Shown here piece after piece: positions 1-8,928 of a stretch of 31,373 nucleotides of DNA (position 1 is the stretch's first letter; every line of letters begins with the position of its first letter). The DNA is from an uncultured Bacteroidales bacterium (GTDB lineage Bacteria > Bacteroidota > Bacteroidia > Bacteroidales > Paludibacteraceae). The stretch lies in contig UQNE01000020.1 in the NCBI GenBank assembly GCA_900542355.1, positions 1-31,373 on the forward strand. The letters are read 5' to 3'. The position numbers were made by a program, and so were the translations under genes. The notes under the pieces are model-generated. The model had not been told where the DNA came from. It did not search any database and was given only the letters and a program-made list of their open reading frames with translations.

Positions 1-1
1 C

Positions 2-649
2 ATTACCACCGACTATTGGCCAGCCACTCCCAACGACCCCGTGGCGGCGGCCGATGCCGAGGATTACACCAACGACCCGTGGCAGTTATATGGCATCGTA
101 CAGAGTTGTATCTTCAAGGGCGTTCACTATGAGATGACTATGATCACCGACAACGGGTACGAACTGATGATCCAAGATTATCACGCTTATGACCCCGGTC
201 GGCGTGTCGGATTGGTGGTCAAGCCCGAAGATATACAGGTGATGAAAAAAGCCCGCCTGTGCAATACTTTCTCCGGAAAGGTACTGGAAGGCAACAAGGT
301 AGAATTCTTAGATGCCGAATGGGATATTGCCGACCAAACCGCAGAGCCTTTCGCTGTCGGCGATGAGGTCGAAGTGGAAGTCGATTTCAATCGCGTCAAT
401 CTGCAAGATGACGAGGAAGACGGCGTACTGCAAGGCGAGGTCTATTTCATCCTCTACAAGGGCGACCACTACCATCTCCAGGTGCGCACCGATGACGGTG
501 ATGACATCTATGTCGATACCAACGATGTTTGGGACGACGGCGACCGTGTAGGCGTGAAGATTGCACCGACCGACATCCGCCTACATAAGAGCAATTCCGA
601 ATCCGGCAACAACAACCAAGATAACGCCCTAAGCAATGAAAACAAGTAA
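2..649 (+). CDS. potA: PotA, ATP-binding subunit of polyamine ABC importer (3' part)
   Basis: This is the C-terminal end of the ATPase; the frame is open from base 2, so the gene enters from outside the window and the Walker/ABC signature part is not visible. What remains is about 215 residues with two TOBE-like beta-barrel modules, one around 'YGIVQSCIFKGVHYEM' and a second around 'LQGEVYFILYKGDHYHLQV', the substrate-regulation region of PotA/MalK-type ATPases. The assignment rests mostly on the following potB, potC and potD, with potB starting 14 bp inside this gene. The tail is acidic and then Asn-rich. The GTG at 41 is internal and not the real start. PotA would power import of spermidine or putrescine from the cytoplasmic face of the inner membrane. 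Confidence 0.88.
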   Translation: MTTDYWPATPNDPVAAADAEDYTNDPWQLYGIVQSCIFKGVHYEMTMITDNGYELMIQDYHAYDPGRRVGLVVKPEDIQVMKKARLCNTFSGKVLEGNKVEFLDAEWDIADQTAEPFAVGDEVEVEVDFNRVNLQDDEEDGVLQGEVYFILYKGDHYHLQVRTDDGDDIYVDTNDVWDDGDRVGVKIAPTDIRLHKSNSESGNNNQDNALSNENK

Positions 650-1442
650 GTGGAAGCGCATGCTGCAATCGCGGCGTACTTGGGCGTGGCCTTATGTGCT
701 TTTCTTGGTATGTCTGGTCTTGCTGCCGCTCATTTTGATTGGTGTCTATGCCTTCACTGACCCCGAAGGGCACTTTACGATACAAAACTTCGTTAGTTTC
801 TTCTCCAAGTCAGAGGCGGTCAATACCTTTATCTATTCATTGGCTATCGCCTTGATAACCACTATTTTATGCCTGCTCATCGGCTACCCTGCCGCCTATA
901 TCATGGCGATGCAGTCGTTCCGTACCCCGGCAGTGATGGCTATCCTGTTTATCCTGCCGATGTGGATCAATTTCCTGCTGCGTACCATCGCTACGGTCGA
1001 GTTGTTCCACATGTTCGGACTGCCTTTGGGCGAAGGAGCACTGCTTTTCGGTATGGTGTACGACTTCCTGCCGTTTATGATTTATCCTATCTACAACACC
1101 TTGCAGAAGATGGATATGAGCCTTGTTGAGGCGGCGCAAGACCTCGGCGCCAATCGCTTTAAGGTGTTCACCAAAGTGATTGTCCCGCTCTCTATGCCTG
1201 GTGTCTATTCGGGTATCATCATGGTCTTTATGCCTACCGTATCTACTTTCGCTATCTCCGAACTCTTGACCCACAACAAGATTACGCTCTTTGGCTCGCT
1301 CATCCAGCGCAGTTTCTCCGAGGGCGGTATTACGATGTGGAACTATGGCGCAGCCTTGTCGCTTATCCTGTTGCTCATCATCGGCCTTACTTCTTTCTTT
1401 GGTCAGAAAGACGGCGCAAATAAGGAAGGAGGTCTGGTATGA
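636..1442 (+). CDS. potB: PotB, polyamine ABC transporter permease
   Basis: A 268-residue inner-membrane permease with about six hydrophobic segments, the usual length for PotB/PotC proteins. The EAA loop that docks on the ATPase is clear ('EAAQDLGANRFKVFTKVIVP', near residues 165-185). The N-terminus is basic and followed by the first helix 'WPYVLFLVCLVLLPLILIGVYAF', as in PotB. The ATG at 636 lies inside the end of potA in another frame, which suggests translational coupling. It would form the transmembrane channel with PotC for spermidine/putrescine uptake. Substrate is inferred from family and operon, not from visible residues. Confidence 0.95.
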   Translation: MKTSKWKRMLQSRRTWAWPYVLFLVCLVLLPLILIGVYAFTDPEGHFTIQNFVSFFSKSEAVNTFIYSLAIALITTILCLLIGYPAAYIMAMQSFRTPAVMAILFILPMWINFLLRTIATVELFHMFGLPLGEGALLFGMVYDFLPFMIYPIYNTLQKMDMSLVEAAQDLGANRFKVFTKVIVPLSMPGVYSGIIMVFMPTVSTFAISELLTHNKITLFGSLIQRSFSEGGITMWNYGAALSLILLLIIGLTSFFGQKDGANKEGGLV

Positions 1443-2296
1443 AAAACGGCTCAATGGTCGAACGCCGAGGCTTTTGGTCGCGCTTTGCCGGTCAGGCGTA
1501 TCTATGGCTGATATTGGTAGTGCTGTATGCGCCGATACTCCTTATATTTATATTCTCGTTCACCAAGAGCAAGGTGTTCGGCAACTGGACGGGCTTTACC
1601 TTCGGGCTGTATGAGAACCTGCTGACGGGATATGACTATGTCAATCAAGTGCAGGTGGACCCCAACTTGTATCGGGCTATGCTCTATACCGTTATCATCG
1701 CTGTGGCTGCTGCGGTAATCTCCACATTATTAGGCACTTTGGCGGCAATAGGTATCTACAATATGCGGCAGCGGGATAGGCGTATCATCACTTTTATGAA
1801 CTCTATCCCGATGATCAACCCCGACATCCTTACGGGTATATCGTTGTTCTTGCTGTTCGTATTCTTGGGCATCAGCCGTGGTTTAGGCACGGTAATTGTA
1901 GCACATGTAGTGTTTTGTACGCCCTATGTGGTACTTAGTGTTATGCCGCGATTGACCAAGATGAACCCGAATATCTACGAGGCGGCACTCGATCTCGGAG
2001 CCACACCTTTTCAGGCACTCCGCAAGGTACTGATGCCCGAGTTGCGCCCCGGTATGGTCTCAGGATTTATCCTGTCGCTCACTTTGTCTATCGACGATTT
2101 CGGAGTAACTTTCTTTACCAAAGGTTCTAATGGCCTCGAAACGCTCTCCACATTCATCTATGCGGACGCACGCAAGGGTGGTCTTACCCCCGAGTTACGC
2201 CCCTTGTTTAGTATCATATTCCTTACGATTTTGGTGTTGTTGCTCATCATCAATCTTCGTACAAACAAACAACAAAAAACAAATACAAAAAAATGA
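1439..2296 (+). CDS. potC: PotC, polyamine ABC transporter permease
   Basis: Second permease of the importer, 285 residues with about six membrane segments and its own EAA loop ('EAALDLGATPFQALRKVLMP'). It overlaps potB by four bases (ATGA), so the two are translationally coupled. A relatively long periplasmic loop after the first helix contains 'FGLYENLLTGYDYVNQVQVDPN', where PotC proteins contact the binding protein. The C-terminus is polar and rich in Lys, Asn and Gln. It also overlaps potD by four bases, so potB, potC and potD are one tightly packed transcription unit. Confidence 0.95.
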   Translation: MKNGSMVERRGFWSRFAGQAYLWLILVVLYAPILLIFIFSFTKSKVFGNWTGFTFGLYENLLTGYDYVNQVQVDPNLYRAMLYTVIIAVAAAVISTLLGTLAAIGIYNMRQRDRRIITFMNSIPMINPDILTGISLFLLFVFLGISRGLGTVIVAHVVFCTPYVVLSVMPRLTKMNPNIYEAALDLGATPFQALRKVLMPELRPGMVSGFILSLTLSIDDFGVTFFTKGSNGLETLSTFIYADARKGGLTPELRPLFSIIFLTILVLLLIINLRTNKQQKTNTKK

Positions 2297-3630
2297 AACG
2301 CTTTTCTTTTGCTTTGGTGCTTTGCGCACTCGCTTTTGCAGGTGTAACCTTCTCCGACTCGGCGTGTGCTGCCGATCGCGCACATACACTTAAGGTGTAC
2401 AACTGGGCTGACTATATAGATATGGATAATGTCCTCAATACTTTCCCCGCTTGGTACAAAGAGCAAACGGGCGAGGATGTTACCATTCAATACTCTACTT
2501 TCGACATCAACGAGTCGATGCTCACCCAAATCGAGGTCGGACACGAGGACTATGATGTGATTTGCCCGAGCGAGTATATCATAGAGCGTATGCTGCGCAA
2601 CAACCTTCTGCTGAAGATAAACAAGAACTTCGGAGAAACCCCCGACTACACAACCAACGTGGCTCCGTTTGCGTTGGAGAAATTCCAAGAGATGGCACCC
2701 GACAGCAGTGTGAATGTGGCAGACTATACGGTGGGCTATATGTGGGGTACGACGGGTATCCTGTACAACTCGGCTCATGTGGACGCCGCCGACCTGAAGT
2801 CGTGGTCGTTTCTGACCAATCCGAAGTTTGCGGGCAAGATCTTTATGAAAGACGCTTTCCGCGACATCTATTCGTGCGTGGTGCTGTATGCATACAAAGA
2901 TGAGATTGCGCGCGGCGAGGTAACACGCGCAGACCTGGTGGCACACATCACTCCGGAGCGTATCCAACGTGTAGAGGATACACTGAAGGTAGCGAAGAGT
3001 AATATCGCAGGATGGGAAGTGGATTTTGGTAAGGAGGAGATGTGCAAAGGCAACTCGTGGATGGATGTGGCATGGTCGGGAGACGCTCAATGGGCTATCG
3101 ATGAAGCCGCAGAGGGCGTGGAACTGGACTATATCGTTCCGGAAGAGGGGTCGAATGTATGGTTCGACGGTTGGTGTATCCCCAAGTATGCCGTGAATAC
3201 CAAGGCTGCAAGTTACTTTATCAACTATCTGTGTATGCCGGAGAATGCTATTCTGAATATGGAGGAGATCGGTTATGTGAGTGTAATCGCATCGCCTGAG
3301 GTATTGGAATGGGCAGACGATGCAGCCGAGAACGAGGATACGGTGGACTTGAGTTATTTCTTCGGAGAGGGGGCTACGGCAATACACGCCAACCAAGTGT
3401 TCTATCCGGACAGAAGTCTGATTGAGCGTTGCGCATTGATGCACGATTGCGGCGACCAAACCAAGGATATGCTGGAGATGTGGAACCGCGTGAAAGGCGA
3501 CAACCTATCGAGCGGAATGGTAATTTTCTTGGCAGTTGTGCTGGCGCTGATTATTGCCGGAGTGGTCTATGCCGTCATCAACAACCGCAAGAAAAAAGCG
3601 CAACAGCGCAGCCGTAAAAACCGCAGATAA
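2293..3630 (+). CDS. potD: PotD, polyamine-binding protein with C-terminal membrane anchor
   Basis: Periplasmic binding protein of the importer. A signal peptide (MKRFSFALVLCALAFAGVTF...) is followed by the typical start of mature PotD ('LKVYNWADYIDMDNVL') and later blocks such as 'YDVICPSEYIIERML' and 'PEEGSNVWFDGWCIPKYA', which line the polyamine site in the family. There is no lipobox cysteine at the cleavage site. Unlike the soluble enterobacterial PotD, the protein continues past the fold into a single hydrophobic helix near residues 405-428 ('MVIFLAVVLALIIAGVVYAV') and a strongly basic tail, so it is probably tethered in the inner membrane with the tail in the cytoplasm. At 445 residues it is about 100 longer than classical PotD. 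Confidence 0.93.
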   Translation: MKRFSFALVLCALAFAGVTFSDSACAADRAHTLKVYNWADYIDMDNVLNTFPAWYKEQTGEDVTIQYSTFDINESMLTQIEVGHEDYDVICPSEYIIERMLRNNLLLKINKNFGETPDYTTNVAPFALEKFQEMAPDSSVNVADYTVGYMWGTTGILYNSAHVDAADLKSWSFLTNPKFAGKIFMKDAFRDIYSCVVLYAYKDEIARGEVTRADLVAHITPERIQRVEDTLKVAKSNIAGWEVDFGKEEMCKGNSWMDVAWSGDAQWAIDEAAEGVELDYIVPEEGSNVWFDGWCIPKYAVNTKAASYFINYLCMPENAILNMEEIGYVSVIASPEVLEWADDAAENEDTVDLSYFFGEGATAIHANQVFYPDRSLIERCALMHDCGDQTKDMLEMWNRVKGDNLSSGMVIFLAVVLALIIAGVVYAVINNRKKKAQQRSRKNRR

Positions 3631-3650
3631 TCTGCAGCCCTTTGCCTTTC

Positions 3651-3682
3651 ATCCCCGAAGCGACCTCGGTCGCTTCGGGGAT
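3651..3682. terminator. Perfect 15-bp hairpin after potD
   Basis: The arms 3651-3665 and 3668-3682 are perfectly complementary with only two central bases. It lies 20 bp after the potD stop and before the next transcription unit. There is no T-tract, so termination efficiency is uncertain; it could also protect the 3' end of the pot mRNA. Confidence 0.7.
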
Positions 3683-3757
3683 CATACATACCACTACTGA
3701 ACGCATACAAGATACTATGCGGACACGAGATATAAAGATTTGAATTACACTACTGAT

Positions 3758-6718
3758 ATGAAGCGAATTACCAAGACTTTGGTGCTACTGATGCTTTGGT
3801 TGGGCGTAACCGCCGGTTATGCGCAGCAATCGCAGATGGAAGCCGACTACAACCGTATTGCTCAGCGATTTGAAGCACGCGACAAGACTTTGCAGAAAGA
3901 CCTCAAAACCTATCTGCAGAAGTATCCCTACACTACTTATGAAGACGAGATACACTTTATGTCGGGTGTGCTGCAAGCCGAAAAAAGCAAATGGAAGCAG
4001 GCTGCCAAAGAATTGGAGCAGGTCGAGCATAAGGCACTTACTCGCCCGCATCAGACCGATTATCAGTTCTATCGCGGCTACTGCTACCTGATGATGCAGC
4101 AATACTCGCGTGCTGCAGTCTATTTCGCACAACTGAAAAAGACGGCGAACCCCTATACCACCAAGGCTACATACTACTACGCCTATACGCAGTACAAACA
4201 GCAGAACTACGACAAGGCGCTGCCTGCTTTGCTTTCGTTGGAGGAGGTATCCGAGTATCAAAAAACGGTGCCTTACTACATCGTTCAGGTCTATTATGCG
4301 CAGCAGGAATATACCGAGGTGGAGCAGCGTGCCGAGGCTTTGCTTGCGCAACAGCCTGATAATGAGAATAATGCCGAGTTGCACCGAATGTTGGGCGAGA
4401 TGTATTACCTCAAAGCCGAACGCGGAAACAATGTGCCGCAAGCCCTCCAAAAATCGGTGGAGCACCTCAAGGCTTATGAGCGTGTGTCTCGCTCTACCGA
4501 TGTGCCTTTGCTCAGAAACGACATCTATCTCTTGGGTATGGCGGATTATCGTCTTGCCAACTACCAAGAGGCGGTTGCTTACCTCAAGCAGGTCAAACCC
4601 GAGAACGACACGATCTCCGAGAGTGCTTGTTTGGCATTGGCAAACGCATATCGTAGCCTCGGGCAGTCCGAGCAGGCGAAGTTGTCCTACCAAGCCGCTG
4701 CGGCATATCGTCTTACGCCCGCTGTCCGCGAGGAAGCGCTCTACAACTATACCCTCTGCACCTACAAGTCGTCTTCTGCCTTGGGCGAGAGCGTGAAAGC
4801 GTTTACCGATTTCCTAACTGAGTTCCCCGATAGCAAGTACGAAAACGACATCTACGCTTTGTTGAGCGATGCTTTCTTGCGGTCGCGCAACTATGCTTCC
4901 GCCCTCTCTGTGCTCGACTCTATCGAGAAACCTACCAAGCAGATGTTGCAAGTCAAACAGTACCTCCGCTACCAGTTGGGTGTCGATGCTTTCCTGCAAA
5001 ACAAGATGGATCAGGCGCGTGCGCGTATGACCGAGGTAATCGACCACAATGCCGAGTCGGCGCAATACACCACCGAGGCATACTATTGGCGTGCCGAGGC
5101 GCAGTATCGTCTTCACAACTATCAAGCCTGCATCGACGACCTCAACCGATATATGGCGCAGCCCGATGTGCGTCGATCTTCCAACTATCTGCAAGCCGCT
5201 TATCTGAGCGGCTATGCGTGGTTTGCACAGAAAAACTATGCCAAGGCGCAGACGCAGTTCCTCCGCTATATCGACAATGCGGATTCCAACGACCCCACCT
5301 ATCCCGATGCACTCAACCGTATCGGCGATTGCTATTTCAATGCCCGCAATTTCCCTTCCGCTATCGCCTACTATGGGCAGGTGGTCGATAAGAACGCTAC
5401 GGGGGCCGACTATGCAATCTTCCAGCGTGGTTACGCCCAAGGCCTTCAGCATAAGTATAGCGATAAGATCAACTCTATGCGCACGCTCGTCTCGCGCTAT
5501 CCCAAGTCCGACTATGCAGACGATGGCTTGTACGAGTTAGCGCGGGCGCAGTTGCAACTCGATGACGAGCAGGCGGCCATAGTTTCCTATGAGCAACTCC
5601 TGGCCGACTATCCCAATAGTACGCTCGCTCGCAAAGCCTCTTTGGAGAGGGCTATGCTCTATCGCAATCTCCACCAAGACAGTGCTGCCATTGCCGCCTA
5701 TCGCCATACTATCGAGACCTACCCCGCTTGCGAAGAGGCATATACTGCCTTAGACGGATTAGAGGCGCTCTATGTCGAAAACGGCAATATCGCCGAGTAT
5801 ATCGCTTATACCAAACAACTCGGACGAATGAATATGCAAGTCGCTACCCAAGACGACTCCCTCAGTTTCGTCTCTGCAGAGTTGCAGTATATGCAGGGCA
5901 ACTACCAACGCGCTGCCTCTGCCCTCGCTGTCTATCTCAATAAGTACTGCTCCGGCAGTCGTTATTGCACCATTGCGCAATACTATATCGCCGATTCCTA
6001 CTACCGCCTCGGCAATACCGCCGATGCCCTTCGAGAGTACAAAGCACTCGCCGACATCACGGGCAACCCCTATATGGAAGAAACTTGTATGCGTGTCGCC
6101 GAATTGAGTTACGACGCCAAAGATTATCGCACTTCGCTCGATTATTTCTATCGTATGCTATCCTTGGCATCTACTCGTGAGAAGACCAATATCGCCCGAT
6201 TGGGTATCCTGCGTTGCAGTTACTATCTCGGTAATAATCAGTCCACGATCGACATCGCTACGCAGATTCTCTCGGACGAACCCGTAGCGGATGATGTGCG
6301 CAAAGAGGCACTCTACAACCGCGCAAAAGCCTACATCGCGCAGGAGCAGTTTGCCCAAGCCTTTGCCGACCTTACACCGCTGGCCAAAGAGGTGCGCACC
6401 GCCAATGGGGCAGAGGCTAAGTACTTGCTCGCCTATTGCTATTTCCACCAAAACGACCTCGACAAAGCCGAAGAAGAGGTGATGTCGTTCGCACAGATGA
6501 ATACACGACAGCAGTACTGGCTCGCACGCGCTCTGGTGCTCCTGTCCGATGTCAATGTGCGCCGTGGAGACGATTTCCAGGCACGACAATACCTCCTTAC
6601 GCTGCAAGCCAACTATCGCCAACAGGACGACATACAAACGATGGTCAGCGAGCGATTGGCTGCACTCGACGAGAAAGAGAGAGAACAAGTTGTTGAATCC
6701 GTAGAAAACGAAGACTGA
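3758..6718 (+). CDS. Large secreted TPR-repeat protein
   Basis: A 986-residue protein with a signal peptide (MKRITKTLVLLMLWLGVTAGYAQQ) followed by tetratricopeptide repeats along its whole length; helical pairs such as 'ALNRIGDCYFNARNFPSAIAYY', 'EAYYWRAEAQYRLHNYQACI' and 'CTIAQYYIADSYYRLGNTADAL' are easily seen. TPR proteins of this kind are periplasmic scaffolds for protein partners. The frame is open from a TTG at 3740, but the ATG at 3758 starts a clean signal peptide and is preferred. It ends one base before the start of an outer-membrane barrel gene, so the two products very likely act together at the outer membrane. No enzymatic motif is visible, and the exact role is unknown. Confidence 0.88.
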   Translation: MKRITKTLVLLMLWLGVTAGYAQQSQMEADYNRIAQRFEARDKTLQKDLKTYLQKYPYTTYEDEIHFMSGVLQAEKSKWKQAAKELEQVEHKALTRPHQTDYQFYRGYCYLMMQQYSRAAVYFAQLKKTANPYTTKATYYYAYTQYKQQNYDKALPALLSLEEVSEYQKTVPYYIVQVYYAQQEYTEVEQRAEALLAQQPDNENNAELHRMLGEMYYLKAERGNNVPQALQKSVEHLKAYERVSRSTDVPLLRNDIYLLGMADYRLANYQEAVAYLKQVKPENDTISESACLALANAYRSLGQSEQAKLSYQAAAAYRLTPAVREEALYNYTLCTYKSSSALGESVKAFTDFLTEFPDSKYENDIYALLSDAFLRSRNYASALSVLDSIEKPTKQMLQVKQYLRYQLGVDAFLQNKMDQARARMTEVIDHNAESAQYTTEAYYWRAEAQYRLHNYQACIDDLNRYMAQPDVRRSSNYLQAAYLSGYAWFAQKNYAKAQTQFLRYIDNADSNDPTYPDALNRIGDCYFNARNFPSAIAYYGQVVDKNATGADYAIFQRGYAQGLQHKYSDKINSMRTLVSRYPKSDYADDGLYELARAQLQLDDEQAAIVSYEQLLADYPNSTLARKASLERAMLYRNLHQDSAAIAAYRHTIETYPACEEAYTALDGLEALYVENGNIAEYIAYTKQLGRMNMQVATQDDSLSFVSAELQYMQGNYQRAASALAVYLNKYCSGSRYCTIAQYYIADSYYRLGNTADALREYKALADITGNPYMEETCMRVAELSYDAKDYRTSLDYFYRMLSLASTREKTNIARLGILRCSYYLGNNQSTIDIATQILSDEPVADDVRKEALYNRAKAYIAQEQFAQAFADLTPLAKEVRTANGAEAKYLLAYCYFHQNDLDKAEEEVMSFAQMNTRQQYWLARALVLLSDVNVRRGDDFQARQYLLTLQANYRQQDDIQTMVSERLAALDEKEREQVVESVENED

Positions 6719-6719
6719 T

Positions 6720-8528
6720 ATGAAACGCATATTTTTATCCATACCCGCTGCTTTATTCGTAGTTTCTGCTATCTGTGCGCAAGAGGATTCTACGCTCAAC
6801 CGCAATGTTACCGTCGAGCGGAAGTTCCAACCCGTGGTGCAGTCGGCGGGCAAGATTAATGTCCGTCCCCAAGTGGTAGAAACCAATCTGCCCGAGGCGC
6901 AGGTCAACTATTCCGACTACAATGCCCTCCTCGCACCCGCCTTCAATAGCAACTCCTTGCTCAGTCAGCCTATGCGTTTCGCCTCGCCCTACACCTACAA
7001 CGGACTCGTGCGTGGCGGTTTGGGGCATACCAATACCCTCTTCGATTTCGCCTATCATCTCGACGACAGCAAGAATAGCATCCTCGATGTCTATGCCAAT
7101 CACCGGGCAGAGTGGGGCAGGCGTGCCAACAGCAACACGCGCATCGGTTTCGATTTCCGCCATCCGTTCTCTACTTGCGACCTCTATTTCGGCGTCAGTG
7201 GTGCCAACCGTTTCTATACCCGCTACGGCCGCTACTACGATGGCAATAAAGGTCTCACCGTCAAGCATTTCAGCGATATGCAGCCCGAGGATAAGCAGAA
7301 TATATGGACGGTCGATGCGCTTGTCGGAGTAAAGAGCAACAACAAGTCCGACATCCAATACAAGGCGCAGGTCGCTTATGCCCTCTTTGCCTTGCCTAAG
7401 TATGTCTCTGAGCATCAAGTGCGAACCACGGCCAACATTGATTGGAGCCGCGACGCACATCATGTCGGCGGCAATATCTTCATGCAAAATGCCTTTTTGC
7501 AGACCGATCAAGTGGCAGACACCTTGTTCAATGCCCGCCATGCTATTCGTATCGAACCCTACTATGCCTACCTTGGCAATCGCTTCTCAATCCATGTAGG
7601 CGTCAATTTCGATGTCAATATCGGGCGTGGTCAGTTCTTGTCTAATTTGGATAATGTTACCTTTGCCCCCTCGCCTAAGGTCGAGTTTGAGGCACAGATT
7701 GCTAAGAAATGGCTCACTCTCTACGGTACGGCGCAAGGCTCTTTGGCTATGGGAACGCTACAAAACTATATGACAGGTATGCCCTATCGGGAGATCAACC
7801 CGGGTATCACCTCCCACCATGTCGGCGGATACACCCCTATCGATGCACAACTCGGCTTCCATATCCGCCCCTATCGTGATTTGCTCATCGACATCTACGG
7901 CGGATATGCTTATCAGAAGAACCGCCTTTCTACTGTCGCTACCGTCGATTCTGTCGCGCTTGTCGATCGTACTATCCTCCCCGGTACTTTCTCCTACCTC
8001 TACTCCGATTATGGCTGCGGTAAGATAGGTGCTTCTTTCTCTTATCACTACCAAGACATCATCAATATCCACCTATGGGGAAACTACTATTTCTGGCAAG
8101 CCTTCCGCCACGAGAATCTGGACGAAAGCGGCTATTTCGATAAACCCGGCTACACGCAGGTCAAAGTCAATCCCGAAGGCGTGTACGACCGTGCCAAATG
8201 GGACGCAGGCTTGCGTATCGATGCCCGTATAGACAAGCATTGGTCGCTCTATTCCGACAATCGCTTTATCGGTAGTCGCACCGCACTCGTCTCTGTACCC
8301 GATGCCGACGGCGGCTTCGAGCGCACACTCAAACCGATTATCCAACTCAGCCTCGGCTGTCAGTACGAGACCACTGTCGGCTCCAAGTCGTTCCGCGATA
8401 AGCACCCGCAACCCAACCTCGCTGTCTTCTTCCAACTCAACAACTATATCCACCGCCACAACGACATCTGGTATGGCTATCAGTCGGAAGGAATCAACTT
8501 CCTCTTGGGTGTAACCTACAAGTTCTAA
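6720..8528 (+). CDS. Outer-membrane beta-barrel protein paired with TPR protein
   Basis: A 602-residue protein with signal peptide (MKRIFLSIPAALFVVSAICAQ), a short periplasmic stretch containing 'ERKFQPVVQSAGKINVRPQVVETN', then many amphipathic strands alternating aromatic and polar residues, ending in Tyr-Lys-Phe. A terminal aromatic residue is the usual signal for barrel assembly by the BAM machine. There is no plug domain or TonB box that I can recognise, so it is not a full TonB-dependent receptor; it may be related to their barrels. The start lies one base after the stop of the TPR gene. I infer a two-part complex: periplasmic TPR scaffold plus barrel. The transported or anchored substrate cannot be told. 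Confidence 0.82.
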   Translation: MKRIFLSIPAALFVVSAICAQEDSTLNRNVTVERKFQPVVQSAGKINVRPQVVETNLPEAQVNYSDYNALLAPAFNSNSLLSQPMRFASPYTYNGLVRGGLGHTNTLFDFAYHLDDSKNSILDVYANHRAEWGRRANSNTRIGFDFRHPFSTCDLYFGVSGANRFYTRYGRYYDGNKGLTVKHFSDMQPEDKQNIWTVDALVGVKSNNKSDIQYKAQVAYALFALPKYVSEHQVRTTANIDWSRDAHHVGGNIFMQNAFLQTDQVADTLFNARHAIRIEPYYAYLGNRFSIHVGVNFDVNIGRGQFLSNLDNVTFAPSPKVEFEAQIAKKWLTLYGTAQGSLAMGTLQNYMTGMPYREINPGITSHHVGGYTPIDAQLGFHIRPYRDLLIDIYGGYAYQKNRLSTVATVDSVALVDRTILPGTFSYLYSDYGCGKIGASFSYHYQDIINIHLWGNYYFWQAFRHENLDESGYFDKPGYTQVKVNPEGVYDRAKWDAGLRIDARIDKHWSLYSDNRFIGSRTALVSVPDADGGFERTLKPIIQLSLGCQYETTVGSKSFRDKHPQPNLAVFFQLNNYIHRHNDIWYGYQSEGINFLLGVTYKF

Positions 8529-8928
8529 ATCGCATCCATTGCCGATTAGCCTATCCGCTATAGCAACTCCGCAATGAACAATAATAGACTATAGACCAAT
8601 AGCATAATAAATGGTCGTATAGGTCAAATAACATACGAAAAATCCCTCTTCCGTTGCTGCGGGAGAGGGATTGTCGTTTCTGTATGACAAGGTGTGCATA
8701 TTTGGCCAACCTATTTTAGGACACCACACATCCAAAAGGATACTTAATAACCACAAAACCTTTCATTTTGTCATTTTGTCTTTGAACCGTTTTCGTCGAA
8801 TTCTTGTCGAGACCTCATCGAGACCTAACGCCCATTCAGCAATGAGCATTTTGTTACTATTCTTGCTGTTTTGCTTACTATTGGGAAAAATATATGTTGC
8901 CTCTCTTAATTCATAATTCTTAATTGCA
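8529..8928. other. Convergent intergenic region without a gene
   Basis: This 400-bp stretch separates convergent genes. It holds a hairpin near 8641-8672, a repeated TCATTTTG (8770-8785), a repeated TCGAGACCT (about 8808-8826), and 7-bp repeats at 8905-8932. Short open frames here have no start context or protein-like composition, so I call no gene. Confidence 0.6.
8641..8672 (+). terminator. Hairpin terminator after the barrel gene
   Basis: A 12-bp stem (AATCCCTCTTCC with GGGAGAGGGATT, one G-T pair) closes an 8-nt loop. It is followed by a weakly T-rich stretch. It lies about 110 bp after the barrel gene and would separate it from the convergent radical SAM gene. Confidence 0.6.

Noticed and set aside
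2158..3459. 433-codon frame on the minus strand opposite potC/potD
   Set aside because: It is the mirror of strongly supported pot genes, has no family features, and is rich in His, Cys and Arg as expected from a shadow frame.
8671..8916. 81-codon frame between the barrel and radical SAM genes
   Set aside because: It begins at the foot of the terminator hairpin, contains short direct repeats, and has no protein-like pattern.
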